NCBI GenBank assembly: GCA_002390165.1
Contig: DGOU01000063.1
Span: 1 to 25,417, forward strand
DNA length: 25,417 nucleotides
DNA from: Lutibacter sp. UBA4458
Lineage (GTDB): Bacteria; Bacteroidota; Bacteroidia; Flavobacteriales; Flavobacteriaceae
Reading direction: 5' to 3'
Shown here piece by piece: positions 1 through 7,918 of this stretch (position 1 is the stretch's first letter; every line of letters starts with the position of its first letter). The notes beneath the pieces were generated by a model. The model saw only the letters and a list, made by a program, of their open reading frames with translations, ran no database searches and had not been told where the DNA came from. The translations under genes were made by a program, and so were the position numbers.

Positions 1-1434
1 GGTATTGCCGATGCACAAATAGATTCTACACCAATGGTATGTATTACTGGTCAGGTTTCTTCTCACTTATTAGGCTCCGATGCTTTTCAAGAAACCGATA
101 TTGTTGCTATTTCAACACCAGTAACTAAATGGAATTATCAAATAACTAAGGCAAGTGAAATTCCTGAAATACTAGCAAAAGCATTTTATATTGCAAAATC
201 TGGTCGTCCAGGACCAGTTTTAGTAGATATTACCAAAGATGCTCAATTTGAAGAGATTGATTTTTCATATAAAAGATGTGAAAAAATCAGAAGTTATAAA
301 GCGGTTCCTAAGTTTAATATTGAAAAAATAAAAGAAGCTGCTAGCGTTATTAATAGTGCTAAAAAACCATTTATTGTTTGGGGACAAGGAGTTCTTTTAG
401 GAAAAGCAGAAAAAGAATTTAAAACATTTATGGAAAAAACAGATATTCCATCGGCTTCTACGGCTCTTGGTTTATCAGCAATAGAATCCAAACACAGATT
501 AAATGTTGGTATGGTAGGTATGCATGGCAATTATGCTCCAAATGTATTAACCAATGAGTGCGATGTTTTAATTGCTATTGGAATGCGTTTTGACGATAGG
601 GTTACAGGGGATTTAAGTAGGTATGCTAAACAGGCAAAAATTATTCACTTTGAAATTGATCCTGCAGAAGTGGACAAAAATGTAAAAACAGATGTTGCAG
701 TTTTAGGCGACGTTAAACAAACTCTTTCAGAAGTATTAAAATTTGTAAATAAAGGAAATCATAAAAATTGGTTGAATGAATTTAATAAATTATATCAAAT
801 TGAATACGAAACTATTATTGAAAATCAGTTTAATCCAACTAAAGAAGGGTTAACTATGGGAGAAGTTATTAATAGAATTAATAAAGAAACCAAAGGAGAT
901 GCCGTTATAGTTTCTGATGTTGGTCAACATCAAATGTTTGCTTGCCGTTATGCGGATTTTATCAACACAAGAAGTAGTGTTACTTCAGGTGGTTTAGGTA
1001 CCATGGGTTTTGCCTTGCCAGCAGCAATAGGTGCAAAAATGGGAGTGCCAAATAGAGAAGTAATTGCTGTAATTGGCGATGGCGGATACCAAATGACCAT
1101 ACAAGAATTAGGTACTATTTTACAAACAAAAGCTGCAGTTAAAATTGTAGTATTAAACAATAGTTTTTTAGGAATGGTTCGTCAATGGCAAGAGTTGTTT
1201 TTTGATAAAAGATATGCCTCAACAGTAATGACAAATCCAGATTTTGTAAAAATTGCAGAAGGTTATGGAATTGAAGCAAATAGAGTAAAAAATAGAGGCG
1301 ATTTAAATACTGCAATTCAAAAAATGGTAGCATCAAAATCTTCTTATTTTTTAGAAGTTGTAATTGAAAAGGAAGATAATGTTTTTCCAATGATACCAAC
1401 AGGAGCAAGCGTTTCAGATATTAGATTAAGTTAA
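1..1434 (+). CDS. ilvB: Acetolactate synthase large subunit (5' end cut by window)
   Basis: This is the catalytic subunit of acetohydroxyacid synthase. It joins pyruvate to pyruvate or 2-oxobutyrate in a thiamine-diphosphate reaction, the first common step of valine, leucine and isoleucine synthesis. The frame is open from base 1 (GIADAQIDSTPMVCITGQV), so the gene begins upstream and the ATG at 34 is internal. The 477 visible residues lack roughly 90 N-terminal residues of the usual 565-575, including the region of the catalytic glutamate. Visible landmarks are the central FAD/DHS-like domain (IAIGMRFDDRVTGD) and the C-terminal ThDP/Mg site, running from GDGGYQM to LNNSFLGMV. The stop lies 2 nt before ilvN, as expected for co-translated large and small subunits. 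Identity is secure; the N-terminus cannot be judged. Confidence 0.96.
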   Translation, partial: GIADAQIDSTPMVCITGQVSSHLLGSDAFQETDIVAISTPVTKWNYQITKASEIPEILAKAFYIAKSGRPGPVLVDITKDAQFEEIDFSYKRCEKIRSYKAVPKFNIEKIKEAASVINSAKKPFIVWGQGVLLGKAEKEFKTFMEKTDIPSASTALGLSAIESKHRLNVGMVGMHGNYAPNVLTNECDVLIAIGMRFDDRVTGDLSRYAKQAKIIHFEIDPAEVDKNVKTDVAVLGDVKQTLSEVLKFVNKGNHKNWLNEFNKLYQIEYETIIENQFNPTKEGLTMGEVINRINKETKGDAVIVSDVGQHQMFACRYADFINTRSSVTSGGLGTMGFALPAAIGAKMGVPNREVIAVIGDGGYQMTIQELGTILQTKAAVKIVVLNNSFLGMVRQWQELFFDKRYASTVMTNPDFVKIAEGYGIEANRVKNRGDLNTAIQKMVASKSSYFLEVVIEKEDNVFPMIPTGASVSDIRLS

Positions 1435-1436
1435 TT

Positions 1437-1955
1437 ATGGAAGAAAAACGAAATTTTACAGTATCGGTTTATACCGAAAATAATATTGGGTTACTCAACC
1501 GATTATCCGCAATATTTTTAAAAAGACATATAAATATTGAAAGTATGACTGTTTCTAAATCGGAAATAGAACATGTTCATCGGTTTACATTTGTAGTAAT
1601 AGTACCAGAAACCCTTATTAGAAAAGTAGTATTACAATTAGAAAAACAAATAGAGGTAATTGGAACTTTTTACCATACAGAAGAAGAGATTATTTATCAA
1701 GAAACTGCCTTATTCAAATTATCTACTGAATTTATGTATGATGAACGAATTCAAAATAAATTAAAACTTCGTAGGGCCCATGTGGTTACCATAACTAAAA
1801 ACTATTTTGTTATTGAAGCCTCTGGTTTAAAAGGAGATATTGATAAGATGTATGATAGATTAAAACCATACGGATTGTTACAATTTGTTCGTTCCGGACG
1901 AATTGCTATATCTCGACCAAAAATGGCTATATCCGATTTATTAATAGAAAATTAG
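1437..1955 (+). CDS. ilvN: Acetolactate synthase small (regulatory) subunit
   Basis: This is the regulatory partner of IlvB; in the family it raises catalytic activity and confers feedback inhibition by valine. The 172 residues fit the IlvH/IlvN length. The N-terminal ACT domain is visible at about residues 7-80 (TVSVYTENNIGLLNRLSAIFLKR, then NIESMTVS). A second ferredoxin-like domain follows, with LKLRRAHVVTI and a terminal part ending in a GRIAISR motif. The start lies 2 nt after the ilvB stop and there is no competing upstream ATG. The short form is usual in Bacteroidota. Which amino acid inhibits it cannot be read from the sequence with confidence. Confidence 0.94.
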   Translation: MEEKRNFTVSVYTENNIGLLNRLSAIFLKRHINIESMTVSKSEIEHVHRFTFVVIVPETLIRKVVLQLEKQIEVIGTFYHTEEEIIYQETALFKLSTEFMYDERIQNKLKLRRAHVVTITKNYFVIEASGLKGDIDKMYDRLKPYGLLQFVRSGRIAISRPKMAISDLLIEN

Positions 1956-1970
1956 AAATAAAAACATAAA

Positions 1971-3446
1971 ATGAAAAATTATTTTAATACACTTCCACTT
2001 CGTTTAAAACTTGATCAATTAGGCACTTGCGAATTTATGGAAGCCACAGAATTTGAAGAAGGAGTAAAAAAATTAAAAGGACAAAAAATAGTAATTATAG
2101 GTTGTGGTGCACAAGGCTTAAATCAAGGTTTAAATATGCGAGATTCTGGTTTAGATATTTCCTATACTTTACGGGACTCTGCAATTTCTGAAAAAAGAGA
2201 TTCTTATAAAAACGCAACAAAAAATGGATTTAATGTTGGTAATTATAAGGAAATGATTCCAACAGCAGATTTGGTAGTTAATTTAACACCAGATAAACAA
2301 CATACACCTGTAATAAATGCCATAATGCCTTTAATGAAAAAAGGAGCTACGCTTTCATATTCTCACGGATTTAATATTGTGGAAGAAGGCATGCAAATTA
2401 GAGAAGATATTACCGTTATTATGGTAGCTCCAAAATCGCCAGGATCGGAAGTTAGAGAAGAATATAAAAGAGGATTTGGTGTTCCAACTTTAATAGCTGT
2501 GCACCCAGAAAATGACCCTAATGGTGATGGGTTTGATAGTGCAAAAGCATACGCTGTAGCAACAGGAGGAGATAAAGCAGGGGTGTTGCATTCTTCGTTT
2601 GTGGCAGAGGTAAAATCGGATTTAATGGGAGAACAAACCATTTTGTGTGGAGTTTTGCAAACGGCATCTATTTTAATGTTTGATAAAATGTTGCAGAAAA
2701 ATATAGAAGCAGGGTTTGCCTCTAAATTAATTCAAAATGGTTGGGAAACCGTTACGGAAGCATTAAAACATGGTGGTATTACCAATATGATGGATCGTTT
2801 ATCTAATCCTGCAAAAATTAAAGCGTTTCAATTATCCGAAGAATTAAAACAAATTATGCGTCCGCTTTTTCAAAAACATATGGATGATATTATGAGTGGC
2901 GAATTTTCAAAAACTATGATGGAAGATTGGAATAATAAGGATAACAATTTATTAAAATGGAGAGCAGAAACAGGAGAAACTTCCTTTGAAAAAACACCTT
3001 CAACTACTGATGAAATTAAGGAGCAAACCTATTTTGACAATGCTGTTTTAATGATTTCTTTTGTAAAATCAGGAGTTGAATTAGCTTTTGAAACTATGAC
3101 TGAAGCTGGTATTAAAGAAGAATCTGCTTATTATGAATCTTTGCATGAAGTTCCATTAATTGCTAATACTATTGCTCGTAAAAAATTATATGAAATGAAC
3201 CGAATTATTTCGGATACTGCAGAATATGGTTGCTATTTATTTGACCATGCTTGTAAACCTTTATTAACGGATTTTATGAAAACCATAGATACGGATGTTA
3301 TTGGAGATAATTACGGCAAAAATGCAGATTGTAAGGTAGATAATGAGCAATTAATAGAAGTGAATGAAGCAATTCGCTTTCATCCAATTGAAGTTGTAGG
3401 ATACGAATTAAGAGCGTCTATGACCGCAATGAAAAAAATAAATTAA
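1971..3446 (+). CDS. ilvC: Ketol-acid reductoisomerase (class II, long form)
   Basis: The enzyme converts 2-acetolactate or 2-aceto-2-hydroxybutyrate to the 2,3-dihydroxy acid by Mg-dependent alkyl migration and NAD(P)H reduction. At 491 residues it is the long class II form found in enterobacteria, with a duplicated knotted C-terminal domain, not the ~330-residue class I form. The Rossmann motif GCGAQG is at residues 44-49, followed by [18 protein letters not shown], nearly identical to the enterobacterial enzyme. Other shared blocks are [30 protein letters not shown] and [21 protein letters not shown]. It follows ilvN by 15 nt with an A-rich leader. No ilvD (dihydroxyacid dehydratase) is visible; it probably lies upstream of the window. 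Confidence 0.96.
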   Translation: MKNYFNTLPLRLKLDQLGTCEFMEATEFEEGVKKLKGQKIVIIGCGAQGLNQGLNMRDSGLDISYTLRDSAISEKRDSYKNATKNGFNVGNYKEMIPTADLVVNLTPDKQHTPVINAIMPLMKKGATLSYSHGFNIVEEGMQIREDITVIMVAPKSPGSEVREEYKRGFGVPTLIAVHPENDPNGDGFDSAKAYAVATGGDKAGVLHSSFVAEVKSDLMGEQTILCGVLQTASILMFDKMLQKNIEAGFASKLIQNGWETVTEALKHGGITNMMDRLSNPAKIKAFQLSEELKQIMRPLFQKHMDDIMSGEFSKTMMEDWNNKDNNLLKWRAETGETSFEKTPSTTDEIKEQTYFDNAVLMISFVKSGVELAFETMTEAGIKEESAYYESLHEVPLIANTIARKKLYEMNRIISDTAEYGCYLFDHACKPLLTDFMKTIDTDVIGDNYGKNADCKVDNEQLIEVNEAIRFHPIEVVGYELRASMTAMKKIN

Positions 3447-3459
3447 TGTAATTTTTTGT

Positions 3460-4722
3460 ATGCCAGCAGTTAAACAAAATAGTATATCCTTAGAGAAAAT
3501 TTATAAAGCACAACAAAATATTAACGGTGTTGTTACCCATACACCGTTATTATTTATGAAAAATTTCTCAGAACAATATCAAGCTAATATTTTTTTTAAA
3601 AGAGAAGATTTACAGCAAGTACGTTCCTATAAAATTAGAGGAGCATTTAATAAAATTCAAGGTTTATCAAAGGATGAACTAAAAAACGGAATTGTTTGTG
3701 CTAGCGCAGGTAATCACGCGCAAGGTGTAGCTTTTGCCTGTAATGAATTGAAAGTAAATGGAACTATTTTTATGCCTGTAACTACACCACATCAGAAAAT
3801 TAGCCAGGTAAAAATGTTTGGCGAAAATTATGTGGATGTTAGGCTTGTTGGGGATAGTTTTGACGATAGTCAGCAAGCTGCAGATACCTTTTGCAAACAA
3901 AACAAAAGTACTTTTGTTCATCCTTTTAATGATGTAGACGTAATTGCCGGTCAAGGTACGGTTGGTTTAGAAATTTTAAACGACTCCAAAACCAAAATTG
4001 ATTATTTGTTTTTACCTGTTGGTGGTGGCGGATTAGCTTCTGGTGTTTCGCATGTTTTTAAAGCTTTAAGTCCAAATACAAAAATAATTGGTGTTGAGCC
4101 AAAAGGCGCTCCATCTTTAACTACCTCTTTAAAAAACAATAAAAATACTGCTTTAGATGAAATAGATAAATTTGTAGATGGTGCAGCTGTAAAAAAAATG
4201 GGAGATATCACTTTTAATTTTTGTAAAAATTTATTAGATGATGCAAAAACCATTAGCGAAGGTTTAATTTGTAGCACCATTTTAAAAACTTATAATGAAA
4301 ATGCTTTAGTAATTGAGCCAGCTGGTGCGCTTGCAATTGCTGCTCTTGAAAAATACAAAGAAGAAATAAAAAACAAAACCATTGTTTGTGTGGTAAGCGG
4401 AGGAAATAATGATATTACACGAATGGAGGAAATGAAAGAACGAGCTTTGTTGTATCAAGGATTAAAACATTATTTTATAATTAAATTTCCACAAAGAGCA
4501 GGAGCCTTAAAAGAATTTGTAGTAGAAGTATTAGGTAAGACAGATGATATCGCTTTTTTTGAATATACTAAAAAGCATAATAGGGCTAAAGGTCCAGCGG
4601 TGGTTGGAATTGAATTAGAATCGCCAGATAATTTTAAGCCATTAGTGGCAAGAATGAAAGAAAAAGGGTTTTTAGGGGAATATTTAAATGATAATCCAGC
4701 TCTTTTTCAATTTTTGGTGTAG
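3460..4722 (+). CDS. ilvA: Threonine ammonia-lyase (threonine dehydratase), biosynthetic type
   Basis: This PLP enzyme deaminates threonine to 2-oxobutyrate, the committed step to isoleucine, and so feeds the IlvB/IlvN/IlvC genes in front of it. The PLP lysine lies in RSYKIRGAF (Lys58) and the phosphate-binding glycine loop is PVGGGGLASGV. The 420 residues comprise the fold-type II catalytic core (to about 325) and one short C-terminal ACT-like regulatory domain (about 336-420, beginning HYFIIKFPQRAGALKEF). The enterobacterial enzyme (~514 aa) carries two such units. The C-terminal domain argues for the isoleucine-sensitive biosynthetic role rather than a purely catabolic TdcB. The start is 13 nt after ilvC. 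A hairpin follows the gene, so it probably ends the unit. Confidence 0.94.
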   Translation: MPAVKQNSISLEKIYKAQQNINGVVTHTPLLFMKNFSEQYQANIFFKREDLQQVRSYKIRGAFNKIQGLSKDELKNGIVCASAGNHAQGVAFACNELKVNGTIFMPVTTPHQKISQVKMFGENYVDVRLVGDSFDDSQQAADTFCKQNKSTFVHPFNDVDVIAGQGTVGLEILNDSKTKIDYLFLPVGGGGLASGVSHVFKALSPNTKIIGVEPKGAPSLTTSLKNNKNTALDEIDKFVDGAAVKKMGDITFNFCKNLLDDAKTISEGLICSTILKTYNENALVIEPAGALAIAALEKYKEEIKNKTIVCVVSGGNNDITRMEEMKERALLYQGLKHYFIIKFPQRAGALKEFVVEVLGKTDDIAFFEYTKKHNRAKGPAVVGIELESPDNFKPLVARMKEKGFLGEYLNDNPALFQFLV

Positions 4723-4759
4723 CACATCTCAAATAGATTTTTTATAACAAAAACCATAT

Positions 4760-4804
4760 TAGTTGTTAATTATTTAACAACTAGGTTTCTATTTTAAATT
4801 TTTA
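4760..4804 (+). terminator. Probable intrinsic terminator after ilvA
   Basis: There is a perfect 10-bp inverted repeat, TAGTTGTTAA at 4760-4769 and TTAACAACTA at 4774-4783, with a 4-nt TTAT loop. A T-rich tail (4786-4804) follows, though it is interrupted by A residues. The hairpin begins 37 nt past the ilvA stop. The stem is AT-rich, as expected in this genome. It would separate the ilv unit from the arginine unit. Confidence 0.6.
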
Positions 4805-4820
4805 ACGTATTATTGTACCA

Positions 4821-4895
4821 ATGAAAATAAAAAATTTAAATAAAACGGTTAATTCTCCCAAACGCTCTTTTAGAGTTTATCGCTGTGTACGCTAG
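4821..4895 (+). CDS. Candidate 24-codon Arg-rich leader peptide before the arginine genes (speculative)
   Basis: An ATG at 4821 opens a 24-codon frame ending in TAG at 4893-4895. The last ten residues read R-S-F-R-V-Y-R-C-V-R: four arginines, three of them encoded by CGC, which appears uncommon in this AT-rich window where most Arg codons are AGA. It lies 232 nt upstream of the first arginine gene. Just after its stop begins a segment (4895-4903) that can pair with 5008-5016. This arrangement resembles amino-acid attenuator leaders. Against it, the stretch also looks like part of a GC-richer inserted repeat, only a one-mismatch -7 element (4808-4815) precedes it, and so short a frame can arise by chance. 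Confidence 0.2.
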   Translation: MKIKNLNKTVNSPKRSFRVYRCVR

Positions 4896-5127
4896 TACAA
4901 CTTATTTAAAAACAGTTTATTAATTTTCATTTATCATCTAATTATTTTGCATCTTTCTTTTTACAAATTATCTTTTTTTATTCTAATTTCATTAGTATTA
5001 GATAATAAAGTTGTGCGCTTTCCAAGCTTCCGCCGTCCCGCAAGGGCGTAATATTCTTTTGAAAACGATGCGTTCGTTTTCTCATTTTAAAACATCAAAA
5101 AACATACATTAATTAAAATCTAAAACA
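4896..5127 (+). promoter_or_regulatory. Structured leader region of the arginine cluster (function unproven)
   Basis: The gap between the ilv unit and the arginine unit holds no convincing larger gene. GTACAACTT (4895-4903) can pair with AAGTTGTGC (5008-5016), nine pairs with one G-U. Around 5033-5048 there is a small GC-rich hairpin, CCC-GCAA-GGG extended by CG/CG with a bulged T. At 5061-5081 there is a perfect 8-bp stem GAAAACGA/TCGTTTTC with a 5-nt loop, followed by a short T-rich tail. I see no exact TAnnTTTG promoter near the gene; the nearest weak one is TATTTTG at 4943-4949. The region could be an attenuated leader or a degenerate intergenic repeat. Confidence 0.35.
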
Positions 5128-5745
5128 ATGCAAATTGTTGTAGCTAATAAAACACATTTAAATTATTGTTCGCTAATATGTGAAACTATCAAATCTTCTG
5201 CAAAAGTTAGAGGAACTGGTATTGCAGAAAGATCAACGGAATATATTGCCAAAAAAATTAATAACGGGAATGCTATTATTGCTGTAGATAAAGAAAAATT
5301 TGCAGGATTTTGTTATATAGAAGTTTGGGATAATAAGGAGTTTGTGGTGAACTCTGGACTTATTGTTCATCCAGATTTTAGAAATCAAGGGCTAGCTAAA
5401 AAAATTAAAGAGAAAATTCTAGAACATTCTATTAAAAAATATCCAAATGCTAAAATATTTGGAATTACAACTGGTTTGGCAGTAATGAAAATTAATTATG
5501 AACTAGGTTATCATCCAGTTACTTTTTCAGAATTAACAAAGGATGAAACTTTTTGGGATGGATGTAAAACTTGTAGAAATTACGATATTTTAACGCGTAC
5601 AAACAAAACCATGTGCCTTTGCACAGGAATGTTATACAATCCTAAAGTCAATAATAAATTAGCAAAATCAAAATATAATAACAAGATTTTAAATCGATTA
5701 AAAAAAATTAAACAATCTTTATTTTTAAAGAAAAACAAACGATAA
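5128..5745 (+). CDS. GNAT-family N-acyltransferase heading the arginine cluster (probable N-acylglutamate synthase)
   Basis: The 205-residue protein has a GNAT fold. The acetyl/acyl-CoA pyrophosphate loop is VHPDFRNQGLAKKIKEKIL (RNQGLA at 85-90), and GFCYIEVWDNKEFVVNSGLIV forms the preceding strands. After the GNAT core come four cysteines in a CxxC-x13-CxC pattern (146, 149, 163, 165) and a very basic tail. No argA, argJ or fused argA-argH is present here, yet argC, argB and argE require an N-acylated glutamate. The inferred role is therefore transfer of an acetyl or succinyl group to glutamate. From memory, a GNAT gene in the Bacteroides arginine cluster has been assigned such a role; I cannot verify orthology. 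argG starts 1 nt after its stop. Family assignment is firm, reaction inferred. Confidence 0.8.
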   Translation: MQIVVANKTHLNYCSLICETIKSSAKVRGTGIAERSTEYIAKKINNGNAIIAVDKEKFAGFCYIEVWDNKEFVVNSGLIVHPDFRNQGLAKKIKEKILEHSIKKYPNAKIFGITTGLAVMKINYELGYHPVTFSELTKDETFWDGCKTCRNYDILTRTNKTMCLCTGMLYNPKVNNKLAKSKYNNKILNRLKKIKQSLFLKKNKR

Positions 5746-5746
5746 A

Positions 5747-6934
5747 ATGGAAAAAGTAGTAGTGGCATATAGCGGAGGTTTAGACACATCTTATTGCGTA
5801 AAATATTTACAAAACGAACTTAAATTAGAAGTTTATAGTGTTTTAGTAAATACTGGGGGCTTTTCTACCCAAGATTTAGCTGAAGTTGAAGCAAAAGCGT
5901 ATGAAATGGGAGTTACCTCTCATACCAATAAAAACATATTAGAAAAATATTATCAAAAAGCTATTAAATATATGGTGTTTGGTAATGTTTTAAAAAACAA
6001 TACTTATCCACTTTCTGTAAGTGCCGAACGTGTTTTTCAGGCAATTGAAGTAGTTGAATATGCTAAAAAAATTGGAGCAAAATATATTGCTCACGGAAGT
6101 ACTGGAGCTGGAAATGACCAAGTACGGTTTGATATGATTTTTCAGACGTTAGCTCCTGAAATTGAAATTATTACACCAATTAGAGATTTAAAATTATCCA
6201 GAAAGGAAGAAATAAAATATTTAAAAAATTGTGGGGTAGATTATTCTTGGGAAAAAGCAAAATATTCCATTAATAAAGGAATTTGGGGCACTAGCATAGG
6301 AGGGGTTGAAACCTTAACCTCTCATCAAGCTTTGCCAGAGGAAGCGTACCCAAGTCAGTTAGAAAAAACAGAACCAACAGATATTAAACTTCATTTTAAA
6401 AAAGGAGAATTAATTGGTTTAAACGATGAAATGGATACTTCGGTAAATACCATTTTAAAGTTAGAAGCAATTGCTTCAAAATATGCAATAGGTAGAGATA
6501 TTCATGTGGGAGATACTATTGTCGGCATTAAAGGAAGAGTTGGTTTTGAAGCTGCTGCAGCCAATGTAATTATTAAAGCGCATCATTTGTTAGAAAAACA
6601 TGTACTTTCTAAATGGCAACAAAATTTAAAAGAAGGCTTAGGAAGTACTTACGGAATGTTATTGCACGATGGACAATATTTTGAACCAGCAATGAGAGAT
6701 ATTGAAGTTTATTTAACTAATTCTCAAAAAACAGTAACAGGGGAAGTTTATGTAACCTTAAAACCGTATCATTTTAGTTTAAATGGTATAGTATCTAAAC
6801 ACGATTTAATGAAATCTAAATTTGGGGAATATGGAGAAACTAATAAAGCATGGACATCAGAAGATGCAAAAGGATTTATTAAAATATTAGGTACAGCAAA
6901 TAAAATTTATCACAGTGTAAATTCAGAATTATGA
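5747..6934 (+). CDS. argG: Argininosuccinate synthase
   Basis: The enzyme ligates citrulline and aspartate using ATP, giving argininosuccinate, AMP and PPi; it is the penultimate step of arginine synthesis. The PP-loop ATP pyrophosphatase motif AYSGGLDTS is at residues 7-15. Further family blocks are HGSTGAGNDQVRFD (citrulline/aspartate binding), ITPIRDLKLSRKEEI and the helical C-terminal oligomerisation part with HDLMKSKFGEYGE. At 395 residues it is of normal length. It begins 1 nt after the acyltransferase and its TGA overlaps the ATG of argC (ATGA), so translation is probably coupled. Placing argG early in the cluster is a common Bacteroidota arrangement. Confidence 0.95.
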   Translation: MEKVVVAYSGGLDTSYCVKYLQNELKLEVYSVLVNTGGFSTQDLAEVEAKAYEMGVTSHTNKNILEKYYQKAIKYMVFGNVLKNNTYPLSVSAERVFQAIEVVEYAKKIGAKYIAHGSTGAGNDQVRFDMIFQTLAPEIEIITPIRDLKLSRKEEIKYLKNCGVDYSWEKAKYSINKGIWGTSIGGVETLTSHQALPEEAYPSQLEKTEPTDIKLHFKKGELIGLNDEMDTSVNTILKLEAIASKYAIGRDIHVGDTIVGIKGRVGFEAAAANVIIKAHHLLEKHVLSKWQQNLKEGLGSTYGMLLHDGQYFEPAMRDIEVYLTNSQKTVTGEVYVTLKPYHFSLNGIVSKHDLMKSKFGEYGETNKAWTSEDAKGFIKILGTANKIYHSVNSEL

Positions 6935-7908
6935 TACAAGTAGGAATAGTTGGCGGAGCTGGTTATACAGCAGGGGAATTAATTAGATTATTAATAAATC
7001 ATTCAAAAGTGGCATTAAATTTTGTGTATAGTACCTCTAATGCTGGAAATTATATCTATGAAATACATCAAGATTTACTAGGTAACTTAGATTTAAAATT
7101 TTCGAATAAAACAAACTCAAAAGTTGACGTCTTATTTTTATGTTTAGGACATGGAAATTCAAAAAAGTTTTTAGAAGAAAATCCATTTTCTGAAAACACT
7201 AAAATTATCGATTTAAGCAACGATTTCAGATTAAAAAAAGATGTTGTTTTTCAAAATAAAGAATTTATTTACGGTTTACCTGAATTGCAAAAGGACGCTA
7301 TAAAAAAAGCAAGTAATATTGCAAACCCAGGTTGTTTTGCAACTGCAATTCAGTTGGCTTTATTACCGTTGGCAAAAGAAGGTTTGTTAAATAGTTCAAT
7401 GCATATTAACGCAACAACTGGTGCCACCGGAGCTGGAGTTACACCGGGTAAAACGACTCATTTTAGTTGGCGAGATAATAATTTTTCTGTTTACAAAGCA
7501 TTTACACATCAGCATTTAAGTGAAATAGGAGAAAGTTTAGCAGCACTTCAAAAAGATTTTAATCAAGAATTATTTTTTATTCCAAATAGAGGGAATTTTA
7601 GTAGAGGAATTTTTGCTTCTGTTTATTTAGAGTTTTATAAAAATATAGAAAAAGCATATCAATTATTTGAAGATTTTTATTGTGATGCCGTTTTTACACA
7701 AGTTTCAAAAATGCCAGTTCATTTAAAACAAGTGGTAAATACAAATAATTGTTTTATTCACTTAGAAAAACATAACAACACATTGTTAATTACTTCGGTA
7801 GTTGATAATTTATTAAAAGGAGCATCAGGGCAAGCAATTCAAAATATGAATTTACTATTTGGCTTTGCTGAAACAGAAGGATTACAATTAAAAGCAACAT
7901 CATTTTAA
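6931..7908 (+). CDS. argC: N-acyl-gamma-glutamyl-phosphate reductase
   Basis: The enzyme reduces N-acylglutamyl 5-phosphate to the semialdehyde with NADPH. The 325-residue protein starts with the dinucleotide-binding loop GIVGGAGYTAGEL (residues 5-17). The catalytic cysteine is in NPGCFATA (Cys135), followed by the GATGAGVTPGKTTHFS region and the HQHLSEI substrate-site helix. It overlaps argG by 4 nt. The standard name is N-acetyl-gamma-glutamyl-phosphate reductase; given the transcarbamylase in this cluster the acyl group may be succinyl. That is inference; nothing in ArgC itself decides it. Confidence 0.94.
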   Translation: MIQVGIVGGAGYTAGELIRLLINHSKVALNFVYSTSNAGNYIYEIHQDLLGNLDLKFSNKTNSKVDVLFLCLGHGNSKKFLEENPFSENTKIIDLSNDFRLKKDVVFQNKEFIYGLPELQKDAIKKASNIANPGCFATAIQLALLPLAKEGLLNSSMHINATTGATGAGVTPGKTTHFSWRDNNFSVYKAFTHQHLSEIGESLAALQKDFNQELFFIPNRGNFSRGIFASVYLEFYKNIEKAYQLFEDFYCDAVFTQVSKMPVHLKQVVNTNNCFIHLEKHNNTLLITSVVDNLLKGASGQAIQNMNLLFGFAETEGLQLKATSF

Positions 7909-7918
7909 AATAGAGTAT

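Noticed and set aside
34..36. ATG at 34 as the ilvB start
   Set aside because: The frame is open to base 1 with conserved acetolactate-synthase residues upstream of it, so the gene is truncated by the window edge.
1139..1408. 89-residue leucine-rich minus-strand ORF opposite ilvB
   Set aside because: Low-complexity translation of the antisense of a conserved enzyme; no evidence of coding.
4943..4949. TATTTTG as a promoter -7 element for the arginine cluster
   Set aside because: One base short of TAnnTTTG and with no -33 partner; kept only as a weak remark.
5052..5061. TATTCTTTTG as a promoter directly before the GNAT gene
   Set aside because: The spacing between TA and TTTG is 4 nt instead of 2, and no TTTG/TTG lies at the right upstream distance.
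5013..5081. tRNA or other known structured RNA in the ilvA-GNAT gap
   Set aside because: No cloverleaf, no T-loop GTTCRA motif in proper place, and no riboswitch core recognised.
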